Shown here piece after piece: positions 1-12,288 of a DNA stretch of 64,000 bases. This DNA is from Scolanthus callimorphus. Its lineage: Eukaryota > Cnidaria > Anthozoa > Actiniaria > Edwardsiidae. The notes under the pieces were generated by a model. That model ran no database searches, was not told the DNA's origin, and saw only the letters and a program-made list of their open reading frames with translations. The stretch is from assembly GCA_033964015.1 (NCBI GenBank), contig CM066913.1, positions 29,104,790-29,168,789 on the forward strand, in the 5' to 3' direction. The translations under genes were made by a program, and so were the position numbers. Each line of letters begins with the position of its first letter. The first letter of the stretch is position 1.

Positions 1-2069
1 TATGTAATCATTCGATCGTACCTCACTTTGCGAGAGGAGACGTATGTAATCATTCGATCGTACCTCACTTGCGAGAGGAGACGTATGTAATCACTCGATC
101 GTACTTCACTTTGCGAGAGGAGACGTATGTAATCACTCGATCGTACCTCACTTTGCGAGAGGAGACGTATGTAATCATTCGATCGTACCTCACTTTGCGA
201 GAGGAGACGTATGTAATCATTCGATCGTACCTCACTTTGCGAGAGGAGACGTATGTAATCACTCGATCGTACTTCACTTTGCGAGAGGAGACGTATGTAA
301 TCACTCGATCGTACTTCACTTTGCGAGAGGAGACGTATGTAATCATTCGATCGTACCTCACTTTGCGAGAGGAGACGTATGTAATCATTCGATCGTACCT
401 CACTTTGCGAGAGGAGACGTATGTAATCATTCGATCGTACTTCACTTTGCGAGAGGAGACGTATGTAATCACTCGATCGTACTTCACTTTGCGAGAGGAG
501 ACGTATGTAATCACTCGATCGTACCTCACTTTGCGAGAGGAGACGTATGTAATCATTCGATCGTACCTCACTTTGCGAGAGGAGACGTATGTAATCACTC
601 GATCGTACTTCACTTTGCGAGAGGAGACGTATGTAATCACTCGATCGTACTTCACTTTGCGAGAGGAGACGTATGTAATCATTCGATCGTACCTCACTTT
701 GCGAGAGGAGACGTATGTAATCATTCGATCGTACCTCACTTTGCGAGAGGAGACGTATGTAATCACTCGATCGTACTTCACTTTGCGAGAGGAGACGTAT
801 GTAATCATTCGATCGTACCTCACTTTGCGAGAGGAGACGTATGTAATCATTCGATCGTACTTCACTTTGCGAGAGGAGACGTATGTAATCATTCGATCGT
901 ACTTCACTTTGCGAGAGGAGACGTATGTAATCACTCGATCGTACCTCACTTTGCGAGAGGAGACGTATGTAATCATTCGATCGTACCTCACTTTGCGAGA
1001 GGAGACGTATGTAATCATTCGATCGTACCTCACTTTGCGAGAGGAGACGTATGTAATCATTCGATCGTACCTCACTTTGCGAGAGGAGACGTATGTAATC
1101 ATTCGATCGTACTTCACTTTGCGAGAGGAGACGTATGTAATCATTCGATCGTACCTCACTTTGCGAGAGGAGAGGTATTTAATCACTCGATCGTACTTCA
1201 CTTTGCGAGAGGAGACGTATGTAATCATTCGATCGTACCTCACTTTGCGAGAGGAGACGTATGTAATCATTCGATCGTACCTCACTTTGCGAGAGGAGAC
1301 GTATGTAATCATTCGATCGTACCTCACTTTGCGAGAGGAGACGTATGTAATCATTCGATCGTACCTCACTTTGCGAGAGGAGACGTATGTAATCATTCGA
1401 TCGTACCTCACTTTGCGAGAGGAGACGTATGTAATCATTCGATCGTACTTCACTTTGCGAGAGGAGACGTATGTAATCACTCGATCGTACCTCACTTTGC
1501 GAGAGGAGACGTATGTAATCACTCGATCGTACCTCACTTTGCGAGAGGAGACGTATGTAATCATTCGATCGTACCTCACTTTGCGAGAGGAGACGTATGT
1601 AATCACTCGATCGTACTTCACTTTGCGAGAGGAGACGTATGTAATCACTCGATCGTACCTCACTTTGCGAGAGGAGACGTATGTAATCATTCGATCGTAC
1701 CTCACTTTGCGAGAGGAGACGTATGTAATCATTCGATCGTACCTCACTTTGCGAGAGGAGACGTATGTAATCACTCGATCGTACTTCACTTTGCGAGAGG
1801 AGACGTATGTAATCATTCGATCGTACCTCACTTTGCGAGAGGAGACGTATGTAATCATTCGATCGTACCTCACTTTGCGAGAGGAGACGTATGTAATCAC
1901 TCGATCGTACTTCACTTTGCGAGAGGAGACATATGTAATCATTCGATCGTACCTCACTTTGCGAGAGGAGACGTATGTAATCATTCGATCGTACCTCACT
2001 TTGCGAGAGGAGACGTATGTAATCATTCGATCGTACCTCACTTTGCGAGAGGAGACGTATGTAATCACT
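1..2069. repeat. 42-bp minisatellite, about 49 copies, in an ACAD9 intron
   Basis: The stretch is an uninterrupted head-to-tail array of a 42-bp unit of the form gcgagaggagacgtatgtaa followed by tcattcgatcgtacctcact and tt. Two positions alternate between C and T (catt/cact and acct/actt). Only a few other changes are seen, such as a variant unit near 1171-1182 and one missing base near 70. It is cut by the left window edge, so the real array is longer. It ends at 2069, about 190 bp beyond the donor of ACAD9 exon 8, so it lies in the following intron. Because 42 is divisible by 3, both strands carry long open frames; these are a consequence of the period, not evidence of a protein. Confidence 0.97.
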
Positions 2070-2257
2070 GACCCAAACTCGGGTCAGGTCTTGTTACGCA
2101 AGAGCGAAGGGGCGGTTGAAATTCCGGCTAGGATTAATAAGATATCTGAATAAAATGAGGCATATACTTGTCAACTCTGACCCTCTGCACGTACAAGTGG
2201 AAAAGCTGTCCGGATAAGTTTGGTAAACCCTGTTGTCAAAATGAAGCATCCCCTTAC

Positions 2258-5200
2258 TGTTAGATCCCCGAATGCCAAGTTTATCTTCTGGCCTGCCACT
2301 CGTCACACCACCAAATGCCCTCTCAACTATGAAGGCTGTGATCTTGTCTTCTTTTTCACCCTGTAGAAGGAAATCCATGATTGTCATTCAATGTAAACGT
2401 TTTGCACTGCACTGTATGCCGTAGATAAATTATCAACACTAATATATCCTCTATTTATTCGATCACGAAAATGATACGATATACACGACCCGTATCTAAA
2501 ACATTTGACATTGCCAAGCAGTACTCTGCCTCGGCTAACGTTTTTTTCTGGTACGTAACGGGCCTGTAAAGATCCTTATTTCACGAGATGAATCATGTTA
2601 ACCCCTAAATGGCCCTTGTTGTGCGTGCTGTACGTTGCACAAGGTATGATCACTCCCGCGTCCAACCATTTGCAGATAAGTTCCAAGTGTTGGTCCGGCC
2701 AGCAGTCAGACCAATTGGTCGGGCTCAACTCATAACCTCTCGCATACCGGCGCTCTAGCACCTGGGCTACTGACCGCATTTTCTGCCCTTCAAAATGCTG
2801 ATCTGGCCTTTCAAGTGATTTTCTTGCCTTTCTTTGTTTTTAGAATCTTACATAAAATGTGGCATTTGTCAAAGGTACCTTGTGATTTGTGACTTCAGTT
2901 CTTGCAAAAACAGTCATAACATCTGCCCAACCACCATTTGATATCCAGATCTGGAGAAACGACCACAATACGACAGAATAAACATGCGTTAGAAAAAGCT
3001 CAAAATGCATCCACCTATATTTAATCTGTAGATGCTATCTGGCGATTTTGTCAAAACGAACACACGTGAAATTGTGTCGCAACTATTCAGTGGCGTAACG
3101 CCCCTGATCTCACCATCTTCCCTATCATCATCATCATCATCGTCATCATCATCATCATCATCATGTTCACCATTGTCATTACCACATACTGCCAAATCAC
3201 CCTCCATGAACTATTAACATCACTAATTCCTCCACTAAAGTATGTCTTAAAGGATGAACCTTTCAATTAAGCAAGACTAGTTGCAGTGGCGTAGCAAGGG
3301 GACCCCATTTTTGAACATTACAAATTTTAACCGAGACAATTCGTTATTAGTCCGGTCAATTTAGCGTTTAACCTGGAAAAAAATTGCAACACGGGATTTT
3401 TATACAGCAAATTCTCAGGAACATATGTGAGAAATACGTGTCCAAATTTTGTGAAAATCCGTTCGGGGGAAGTTGGTTAAATTTGGGGTTTTCCGTCTGC
3501 ACGAAGGAAAGCCCGTTGTTTTCAGTGGCACTGAAAGCGAACAATTCGAAGGGAGGGCTATAGACTGTAGAACCGTAACTCGGTGTGATATTGAACGAGA
3601 TATCAAGCAATTTCTTTCTACCGCATAATGTGATTGCATAGATGTAAATTTTGTGTTTGTTTATAACCAATTCTGCAAAATAATAACTAAATGATCCTGA
3701 GTTTTGACAAATCCCATATGATCCTTGTATTTCCCGCGTGGTGATATACTAAAGTTCGAATATTATACGCTAAAAGAAATAAACTGATCATAGCCGTAAC
3801 TCATCGCTCAGAAATTATTTGTTTCAACCGAAAAACCTTATTAAATCTTCCCCGGTTTCATCTGTACAGTCTGTACACATTCTCCTAGTTTCTGTGTTTT
3901 CACTGTCCAAGTGCCGCCGAAAACAAAAGGCGCCCTTGATGTCGCCTGTAAAACCCAAAATTTAACCAACTTCCCATGGTCGGATTTCTACGAAATTTGG
4001 ATATGTTATTCTTACATATGTTTTTGACAATTAGTACCAAAAATTTCCCATGTTGCAATATTTTCCAGGTTCGGGGTTTTTTCGGGCTAATTTGACCGGA
4101 CTTTTCTGGTTGTTTTTTGTTGGCTTAATTCTTCGGTCCGCAAATCTGCAGCTACAGTGAGTAAGGATCCTGTGACCACCAACCCCTCAAGGCTCAATGA
4201 GCTCCCTCAGATTAATAAAACCATTATCCTGTTAACGTCTGATTTAGCAAGGACTGCGAAATAGTTTTCTGGATAATAGGACAACCTTTAGTGTACCTTG
4301 GATCCATTAAGCAAGAAATGTTTTCCATCTTCACTCAAAGCTGCTCTGCTTTGAATTGATGCTGCATCACTGCCACTAGAATGTGGAAAGATAACCGCAT
4401 TTGTTAATTTCTCCACGAAAAATATGGAAAATGTCACACAGATATCTTAATGTCCAATTACCTTGTGGGCTCAGTGAGACAAAATGCAGCTATGTGCTCC
4501 CCTGAAGCCAACTTAGGAAGGTACTTTCTTTTCTGATCTTCTGTTCCAAGAATCAAAATTCCCTTCAAAACAAAAGGTCCAAGTGCTGATTAGTTTGAGA
4601 GCAGGATGGGGGACAAAGAACAGACCATGTTACACGTTCATGAGGAGGAGATGAAACGTGTTGTATCCTGTTGTATGGTAGTGTGGGAACATAGTGCAAA
4701 TAAGAAGTGGAAAGAAATGTAAGGGGTTTGATTTGAAGGAAGGGGGGAAATAATTGAGATATTTTATTGTGTGAAATCATCATAATTATTTGATGCTGCC
4801 TTACGTTGATGCGATTTTTACATTTCATGTCATAAATGAATGAGTACCTTAAGCCCAATGGACTGATGAGCAATAAGTGTAACTGCAATGCTGCCATCAA
4901 CAGCAATAGCTTCAGCAACCCTTGCATAGCTTGTGTTTTGGAGCCCAAGACCACCTGGACATTTGACAGTGGGAGAACAGCAATACATTAATCTGGAGGA
5001 TGGTCATAAGAGCTACTAGAGTATATATTATTATTCAGCACATTGCGTCCCTTGTCAGCTAAGTACCAGACAATGTTCTACGAAACCTGTCAGGATAATG
5101 GTTAATAAATATTCCCACTTAGCCTCATTAGCCTGCCCATGGGCATGAGGCAGGCCTGTAGCCAGCATGAGGTGAGTCAGGCACTCGCCTCGGTAAAAAT

Positions 5201-8077
5201 TTGTGTTAATGATCATAATGATAAACTACAGTTTAACTTCCTGCTTCATAATTGGAAGAAAATTATATACCGTAACGATTTTTTTTTTCTGGAAATCTGG
5301 CTCACTCTGCCTCGGTGACGATTTTTTTCTGGCTACGGGCCTGTGAGGTCTTACAGAATCAGTTATAATGGAACAGATTTTGTATCTGTAAAAACGCATT
5401 GATCATGGAATGGTTAAGGCAATGTCCTGGCCTAAGCTTCTTGTGAACATTCAGTTGCTGGACGTACGGAAAGCACTGTCTGTAACTTTTTCACAGTCAT
5501 ACATACCTGCCAACTCTCCAGGTTTTCCCAGGAGTCTCCAGGTTTTATAACAAATCTCCCAGTCTCCAGGCTAAAGTATCAAATCTTTGGGGTTTTTAAC
5601 ATGAATCTATGATTCATAGTCAGGCACAAAAAAGTCAACCCAAGTCTGTGCCATTGGCAAAGATTTGGAGAGAGTTCAGACGTTTTCAGAGAGGGATTTG
5701 GAAAGGCTGCGGGAAAGACTCGGGGAAACAAGATGGTTACAACAAATTCTTCAGGTTTCAGCTCTTCTGGGGTTGACAGGTATGAGTCATATGAAATCTG
5801 CTCCCAACACGGAAAATGTGGCAGGACAACCTGTCTTTGGATTTGATGGGTTGTGACAGCAGTTGATGGGTTGGCCCAGGTGGAGTGTACCTATTGGACA
5901 TTGGAAGCATCTTGGTATAACATATGAATGGGTTGCTTACCATACTCCTCTGGAATAATCAAACCAAACAGCCCAAGTTCTTTCAGGCCATCAAGAACAT
6001 CTTTGGGTATCTGTGCATCCTGATCAATCTTCTTGGAATCAACTGAAAAAAATCCACAAACATTATATCTCTTTGAAGTAAATTGTACACTAGGAGGAGC
6101 CAAGAGAGTGGTGTCTTAATGGTAATAATATTCTAAATCTGTGACATTGATCATAAAAGTTCATGACACCCCCCCCCCCCCCTCCCCAAGGAAGGACATT
6201 GGAAATTCCGGATGGTGGTGGTGGTGTGGGGGGTATGGATATTTTCTGGAACCATTCCGGATGGTGGTGGTGGTGTGGGGGTATGGATATTTTCTGGAAC
6301 CGCACATTGCTATAATAGATTTTGAAACCTTCTAATGATCCAGATCAGCATTCTATAATGTAAGCTACATTTAGATTTGTGGGTAGGATTATAATTCAAA
6401 CGTACCTTTTTCTTCTAAATACTTTTGTACTGGCTCAACAAGCATGCTGAGAGTGTCACGTTGGTCATCTGTCAGTGGCTCTGGGAATGGGAACACTTTG
6501 TCCTTGGTGATAATAAGGCAATAGATCATGATGATAGATTGGGTGTCACACGAAAACACTGACTACAAAACTAGTGTAGAATAATAACATGGGTAAAAAA
6601 TAGACCTAAAAGTCAATTTACCTGATCTTTTCCATAAAAATATTGTATTTTATTTGGAAATTCCAGAGGGGTGGGGGGAGGTCATTTTTCAACACCCTTC
6701 CATTAGGAGGGTATGGTTATTTTTAGGAACCACACATTTGGTAGAAGCAATTAAGAGGAAATCCATTTAGAGATCAAGCAATTTCAGGCTTTGGTGGACA
6801 AAATCTTGTACCAGAGTAATATCAAAGATATTCAAATTCTGTTTGCATTTTATTAAAGCTAGAGATGCTACTCATTAACTGTAATAACACCAAAAAAAAA
6901 AATTCCCATTGGAGACTGTGAAAATAATTTTCAAAGCTGAAAAAAGTAGGGCAAACACCAGAATTTTTTTTTGTCGATTTCATTTCAGTACCATTTCCCA
7001 GTGTTTTGTAGGAAGTTTGAATTTCGTTTTCAGTGTTTGGTGTTATTAGAAACGGGTTATTTTCACAAGATATTGAAAACAGACTCAAAGAAGTTTGCAA
7101 TACAATTCAAATGATCTTGGTACAAGCTTTTTGTCCACTGCTTACTCAAACTGCTGGCGGATTCCTTCTTGTTAACACTTATTGTGCCAATTCTTTAACC
7201 TATCCCCTTGGTAGTGTATTGATAGCAATTATGCTATGCCTGGTGCACACTAGCTACACAATAAAATTCTCCCAACTCAAATTTTACTTACAATAATAGG
7301 TAAATAAGGATACATACTGTAGAAATAAAGCCATGTTAACATGTTGCTTTTGCCAATGTGGAGGGTGACATTGGGGCTGGGGGTTCCACAGTTTTGGCTG
7401 TTTTTATTTGCGTTTGTTCTTGAATTTTCAATGCGGTTACATGGTTTCAAAAAAGTTTCAAAAAATTTTGACTTTTTGGATTTTATCATTTTTGATGCGG
7501 TTTTATGGTTTTAAAATTTCTACAGAGCACAGATTGATCTGCTATGACCATCGTTTACTCCCACCACGTTTGCTAACAGAAATCTTATTTGTGAATTGCA
7601 GTCGGGTTTGATACGATTTTGTGTGCGGTTTTGACGTAATTTTGGGGTGGTTTTGCGGTTTTTGTACCTCCCCAATGTCCCCCTCATTGTGACATGACGC
7701 TGTTATGTCTACAGTGTGTCCCAGGCTTATTAATATACCAATGTCGTTCAAGGTCATATTCTCACCTTGAATGACCTTCACAATCATAACAAACTACATC
7801 GATTACAACGTGTTTGAAATTTGACAAGCATTCATAAATTCCGTGTAAAATCTCCTTCGCTTAAATGTTCACAATCAACACAATCAAACAACATTGACAT
7901 ATAAACGACTAAAGTAACACTTACTTTGTTCAGGCGTCCTAAAAACAAATCCTTGGCGAATGCGTGTGTGATTCTCGAATGGTGAATTAGACATGCCGGC
8001 ACCCTACTTGGACTAACTTGCTTTAAAATACGACCACATTGGCCTAATTGTCTGTTCATCAGTCGTAAACCAGACAT
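2258..8077 (-). CDS. ACAD9: ACAD9-like mitochondrial acyl-CoA dehydrogenase, first eight exons (partial)
   Basis: Exons on the minus strand, 5' to 3': 7925-8077, 6406-6502, 5941-6042, 4848-4954, 4462-4562, 4297-4375, 2879-2950, 2258-2360. Each is bounded by AG/GT and phases agree across all joins, giving 271 residues plus one base. Residues 1-40 are rich in Arg/Lys/Ser and poor in acidic residues, as in a mitochondrial presequence. They are followed by AFAKDLFLG and VFPFPEP, then [23 protein letters not shown], the acyl-CoA dehydrogenase signature CLTEPTSGSDAAS (about 181-193), WISNGG and ITAFIVER. The VDSKKIDQ and FAKDLFLG segments favour ACAD9 over very-long-chain ACADVL. The family oxidises long-chain acyl-CoA using FAD, and ACAD9 also helps assemble complex I. 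The catalytic Glu and C-terminal half lie outside the window. The start is the ATG at 8077; the frame is open further upstream, but without an ATG I trust. Confidence 0.93.
2400..2880 (-). mobile_element. Degenerate tRNA-derived SINE-like sequence in ACAD9 intron 7
   Basis: Read on the minus strand, 2780-2721 looks like a tRNA head. It has gtagcccaggtgctagagc, resembling an A-box and D-arm, then gccggtatgcgagaggt in the anticodon-arm position, then gagttgagccc, a weak B-box. Downstream, near 2575-2540, the text cccgttacgtaccag and a poly-A-rich stretch resemble a SINE tail. A related tail, a poly-T run followed by ctggctacgggcctg on the plus strand, occurs at about 5280-5350. No target duplication was found. 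It could also be a decayed tRNA pseudogene. Confidence 0.4.
3125..3166. repeat. ATC/CAT trinucleotide microsatellite
   Basis: A run of catcat triplets with one cgt interruption lies in the intron between ACAD9 exons 6 and 7. It produces poly-Ser and poly-Asp short frames on the two strands that are not genes. Confidence 0.9.
3200..4290. other. ACAD9 intron 6 sequence, no recognised feature
   Basis: Intronic AT-rich sequence between the exons at 2879-2950 and 4297-4375. I see no conserved coding segment, RNA gene or well-bounded repeat. Short open frames here have no repeat structure or family motif. Confidence 0.6.
6169..6301. repeat. C14 run and a 49-bp tandem duplication
   Basis: A run of 14 C (6169-6182) is followed by two direct copies (6205-6253 and 6254-6301) of a segment beginning attccggatggtggtggtgg and ending gtatggatattttctggaac plus c. 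Related copies of the gtatgg...ggaaccacaca segment occur at 6708-6738 and 11617-11648, so this is a piece of a dispersed element. It sits in ACAD9 intron 2. Confidence 0.8.
6510..7918. other. ACAD9 intron 1, no recognised gene
   Basis: Intron between exon 1 (7925-8077) and exon 2 (6406-6502), containing T-rich and A-rich tracts. No coding family, tRNA or clear transposon boundary was seen apart from the dispersed segment near 6708-6738. Confidence 0.6.
7925..8077 (-). CDS. ACAD9: ACAD9 exon 1: start codon and mitochondrial presequence
   Basis: This exon encodes 51 residues starting [10 protein letters not shown] and ending FLGRLNK, then a gtaagt donor. The sequence before FAKDLFLG has several Arg and two Lys but no Asp or Glu, as expected for a cleavable matrix-targeting peptide. 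The ATG lies about 8.5 kb from the SLMAP ATG on the other strand. Most of that distance is inserted transposon. Confidence 0.88.
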
Positions 8078-9021
8078 GTTTACTTGGAGAAGAATCGAAA
8101 GAACATTTACAAGGATTTTGCCTGAGTATCTGGAATAAAACAGAGACAAGCAGCAGTTACAAACAACCGAGAACTGAACAGAGACCAACAAGCGCGCGCT
8201 CTTTTATTGTTAGTAGAACCCAGGCTCCATAGGAGCGATAACCACAGGCAGCCATTAAGAGCAGTCTTTCAGCTTTTTCGGTTCGTTTCGCCGATTTTTT
8301 CCTCGGCTGAGACTGGCTCTACGCATCTACAGGTACAACATGTCATCATCCATTTTCATGTTCATTAAATAAAGCATTCTCTAATGTGTATAGAAAAATA
8401 CAAACAATAAGAATCGAGGGGACGAAAAAAAAATGAAAAAGATATAAAAGTGCCACTTTTGTGTATGCAGGGCATACTACAAACAGTACTACAATCTATG
8501 ACATTATTTACTGCGATTTTCATAATTCTGCGAACTCCCACTTGACATTTCCGAACGTCAAACTACGTTTTGGCTTCCGTCAATCAAACCTTTTGAAGTC
8601 AAGTCCACGAATGTTTTCTGTGTTTGGTTTGCATTTTCAACAGTGAAAAGGCTTTGTGCTTTGAAGCAGCCCCCCTTAATTAAATAAAGTTATTTTATTT
8701 TTTATTTTATTTTAGAATCACAAGATCTATCAAAGCCTTCGTGAAATCACCGAGTTGTTCACTCGTTTGATTGACGGAAGCCAAACCGTGGTTTGTTGCT
8801 CTAGTTGAGTCCACAGAATTATGAAAATCGCAGTAATGAAACAAGGAGCCTATTATGGTCTGTTTATCCTCCTTCCTTTTTGCAGAGATCCCGAGAAAGT
8901 GGCCATTAGGGTAGGAGTAATCGGGATATAGCCAACCACTTGATTCTTGAGGGGGTGGGGATACCGGAACCGTCAGAAGAAATGTGATGACTGTAAAGTC
9001 AGATTAGAATGCCACTACAAT
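8078..9021. promoter_or_regulatory. Left part of the ACAD9-SLMAP divergent upstream region
   Basis: This is the 5' flank of ACAD9 up to the target duplication of the big inserted element. Together with 16482-16589 it forms what was originally about 1.1 kb between two divergent start codons, a spacing typical of a shared bidirectional promoter. GC-rich patches occur at 8190-8200 (gcgcgcgctc) and 8270-8310. No TATA box was evident. Part of it (8508-8836) is itself a short inverted-repeat element. Confidence 0.5.
8508..8836. mobile_element. Short inverted-repeat element (MITE-like), copy A
   Basis: The ends are exact inverted copies of 23 bp: 8508-8530 starts ttactgcgattttcataatt, and 8814-8836 is its complement. 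Inside, cttccgtcaatcaaac near 8576-8591 is mirrored by gtttgattgacggaag near 8765-8780. Two related elements lie at the right edge of the window (62863-63150 and 63757-63980). No transposase is present and no target duplication is clear. It lies in the divergent promoter region. Confidence 0.75.
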
Positions 9022-9030
9022 GTGCCAAGG
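9022..9030. repeat. Left 9-bp target-site duplication of the foldback element
   Basis: The sequence gtgccaagg directly precedes the terminal repeat ggttgtgcc and is repeated exactly at 16473-16481 after the other end. Confidence 0.92.
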
Positions 9031-9479
9031 GGTTGTGCCTAAATCCTACCCCCTAGCCGTACGCCCGAACTTGACCCGAAGTCGGAAGATTTCCGAATTT
9101 ACCCGAACATCGGAAATCCAAGATGGCGGCTATTGGAAGGCAGAAACCCGCGAATGGTACAAAACGAACAGTTAGAGATCGTTTTAGGCCGCTACTGTAA
9201 AGATAAACGATAAAGGAGAGCAAGATGGAATTGTGCTGGCTCGTACAACACCACGAGGATATCAAATCTAGTGATATTGGGGCTTTAATGTTGCTCAAAC
9301 GGCTCGAAGCAAAACTCGCAAAAATAACACCCAAATACTGCATGAACTGCTGGTTGTATGAACTGTACGGCTGACGACAGTGATTTCCTGACACTGCGTT
9401 ATCAAGTTTTGTACTTCAATATTGCTGCAACCATAAAAGATGAGAAAAATCCTCAAGATAATTCGAGAGGCAAGTTTAT

Positions 9480-11550
9480 TTACGGCTAGAGGGTAGGATT
9501 TGTACGGCTAGGGGGTAGGATCCTACAGAAATCAACATTTGTACGGCTAGGGGGTAGGATATGTACAGCTAGGGGGTAGGATCCTACAGAAGTCAACATT
9601 TGTATGGCTAGGGGGTAGGATATGTAGGGCTAGGGGGTAGGATCCTACAGAAATCAACATTTGTACGGCTAGGGGGTAGGATATGTACAGCTAGGGGGTA
9701 GGATCCTACAGAAATCAACATTTGTACGGCTAGAGGGTAGGATATGTACGGCTAAGGGGTAGGATCCTACAGAAATCAACATTTGTACGGCTAGGGGGTA
9801 GGATATGTACAGCTAGGGGGTAGGATCCTACAGAAATCAACATTTGTACGGCTAGGGGGTAGGATATGTACGGCTAGGGGGTAGGATTCTACAGAAATCA
9901 ACATTTGTACGGCTAGAGGGTAGGATATGTACGGCTAGGGGGTAGGATCCTACAGAAATCAACATTTGTACGGCTAGGGGGTAGGATATGTACGGCTAGG
10001 GGGTAGGATTCTACAGAAATCAACATTTGTACGGCTAGAGGGTAGGATATGTACGGCTAAGGGGTAGGATCCTACAGAAATCAACATTTGTACGGCTAGG
10101 GGGTAGGATATGTACAGCTAGGGGGTAGGATCCTACAGAAATCAACATTTGTACGGCTAGGGGGTAGGATATGTACGGCTAGGGGGTAGGATTCTACAGA
10201 AATCAACATTTGTACGGCTAGAGGGTAGGATATGTACGGCTAGGGGGTAGGATCCTACAGAAATCAACATTTGTACGGCTAGGGGGTAGGATATGTACGG
10301 CTAGGGGGTAGGATTCTACAGAAATCAACATTTGTACGGCTAGAGGGTAGGATATGTACGGCTAGGGGGTAGGATTCTACAGAAATCAACATTTGTACGG
10401 CTAGAGGGTAGGATATGTACGGCTAGGGGGTAGGATTCTACAGAAATCAACATTTGTACGGCTAGAGGGTAGGATATGTACGGCTAAGGGGTAGGATCCT
10501 ACAGAAATCAACATTTGTAAGGCTAGGGGGTAGGATATGTATGGCTAGGGGGTAGGATTCTACAGAAATCAACATTTGTACGGCTAGAGGGTAGGATATA
10601 TTGTACGGCTAGGGGGTAGGATCCTACAGAAATCAACATTTGTACGGCTAGGGGGTAGGATATGTATGGCTAGGGGGTAGGATTCTACAGAAATCAACAT
10701 TTGTACGGCTAGCTAGGGGGTAGGATCCTACGGAAATCAACATTTGTATGGCGAGAGGGTAGGATATGTACCTCTAGGGGGTAGGATCCTACAGAAATCA
10801 ACATTTGTACAGCTAGCAGGTAGGAAATGCATGGCTAGAGGGCAGCAGGGGTTCTATAGAAGGCGGCAACCAGCATGAACTGCTGTTTTCTTCACTGCTG
10901 GCAACTTCACTGAAGCTTTTGAAAACCCTGTAAACTAATTTGCTTACATTTGTACTGCTAAAGGGTAGGATATGTACGGCTAGGGGGTAGGATCCTACTG
11001 AAATCAACATTTGTATGGCTAGAGGGTAGGATAATATGTACAGCTAGGGGGCTCCTACAGAAATCAACATTTGTGAGGCTAGAGGGTAGGATTCCAAAGA
11101 AATCAACATTTGTACGGCTAGAGGGTAGGATATATTGTACAACTAGTGGGTAGGATCCTACAGAAATCAACATTTGTACAGCTAGGGGGTAGGATATGTA
11201 TGGCTAGACGGTAGGACTCCAAAGAAATCAACATTTGTATGGCTAGAGGGTAGGATATGTACAACTAGTGGGTAGGATCCTACAGAAATCAACATTTGTA
11301 TGGCTAGGGGGTAGGATATGTACGGCTAGGGGGTGGGATCCTACTGAAATCAACATGTATGGCTAGAGGGTAGGATAATATGTACGGCTAGGGGGCTCCT
11401 ACAGAAATCAACATTCGTGAGACTAGAGGGAAGGATTCCAAAGAAATCAACATTTGTACGGCTAGGGTTAGGATGCTAGGGGGTAGGATTCTACAGAAAT
11501 CAACAACGCTAGAGGGTAGGATGTATTGTCTAGAGGGTATTATCTACAAG
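9480..11550. repeat. Left-arm 61-bp tandem array of the foldback element
   Basis: About 33 diverged copies of a 61-bp unit are present. Each unit holds two gtacggctagggggtaggat blocks and a spacer with cctacagaaatcaacattt. The sub-block ggatcc is palindromic and runs of five G recur. A unique 95-bp island (about 10850-10945) interrupts the array and is mirrored at 14122-14218. The repeats from 10945 to 11550 have no counterpart in the other arm. Confidence 0.93.
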
Positions 11551-12288
11551 TAAAGTTGTTCATAATAAAATGACAGGCTGCTCTAATAGCAATCTCTAGT
11601 TTGTTGGGACCAGAAACGGGTATGGATAATTTCTGGAACCACACAATGATATTATACAGTATAATGTTTGTCAAATCAGGAATGAACTTATTTATTCATA
11701 AGTTATTTCTTTTATAAAATTTGTAGAGAGATATCCTAATGCTGAGACAATATATGAGGCAAGCCATAAAATGAAAAAAGGTGTAACATTATTTATAGCC
11801 TGTACGAGCCATAAGTTAAAATCCACAAGGCTTTGGATTTAATACTTATGTTGTGTTTACACTTGGCGATTTACTTAGGCAAATATTTACTGAGGTCGAG
11901 TTAACCTAACCGCAGTAAATGTTGTTAGGCAGGGTTTATGAACACGGACAAATGAATTTGAACGGTGTTTACACTTGTGAAAATTTTACTGAAGTAAATT
12001 CCTGTATTTACTTAAGTAAAAATTCGGAGTGATAACACAACATTAGAATAATAATAACTGGAGTTGCAATATCTCCTGAAACCTATAAGTAGGTGCAATG
12101 TTATCAGTGGTAAACCTAGTAATTTGTAGTAAACAAGAAAACGTATATTTCATGACATCACCTAGTACAAAGAAGCTGTACAGTAGGTGAAATTCAATAA
12201 TATATAGATTTAACCACTGGCTAAAAGCCTACCCTAAAGGCCTCCCTGTGTTAATGAGACAAAAGGTTGCATACCCTGTCACCATTGT

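Noticed and set aside
1..2069. CRISPR array
   Set aside because: The repeats are contiguous, without unique spacers, in a eukaryotic intron.
65..2153. Two long opposite-strand frames (667 and 694 codons) through the 42-bp array
   Set aside because: The period is a multiple of 3, so one stop-free unit gives an endless frame. The peptides are pure 14-residue repeats with no domain, and the array lies in an ACAD9 intron.
2094..2257. Read-through of ACAD9 exon 8 to a C-terminal extension
   Set aside because: A good gtaagg donor lies at 2257 in the phase expected for the family. The read-through peptide loses similarity and stops before the catalytic region.
2989..3217. Poly-Ser and poly-Asp small proteins
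   Set aside because: They arise from a trinucleotide microsatellite in an intron.
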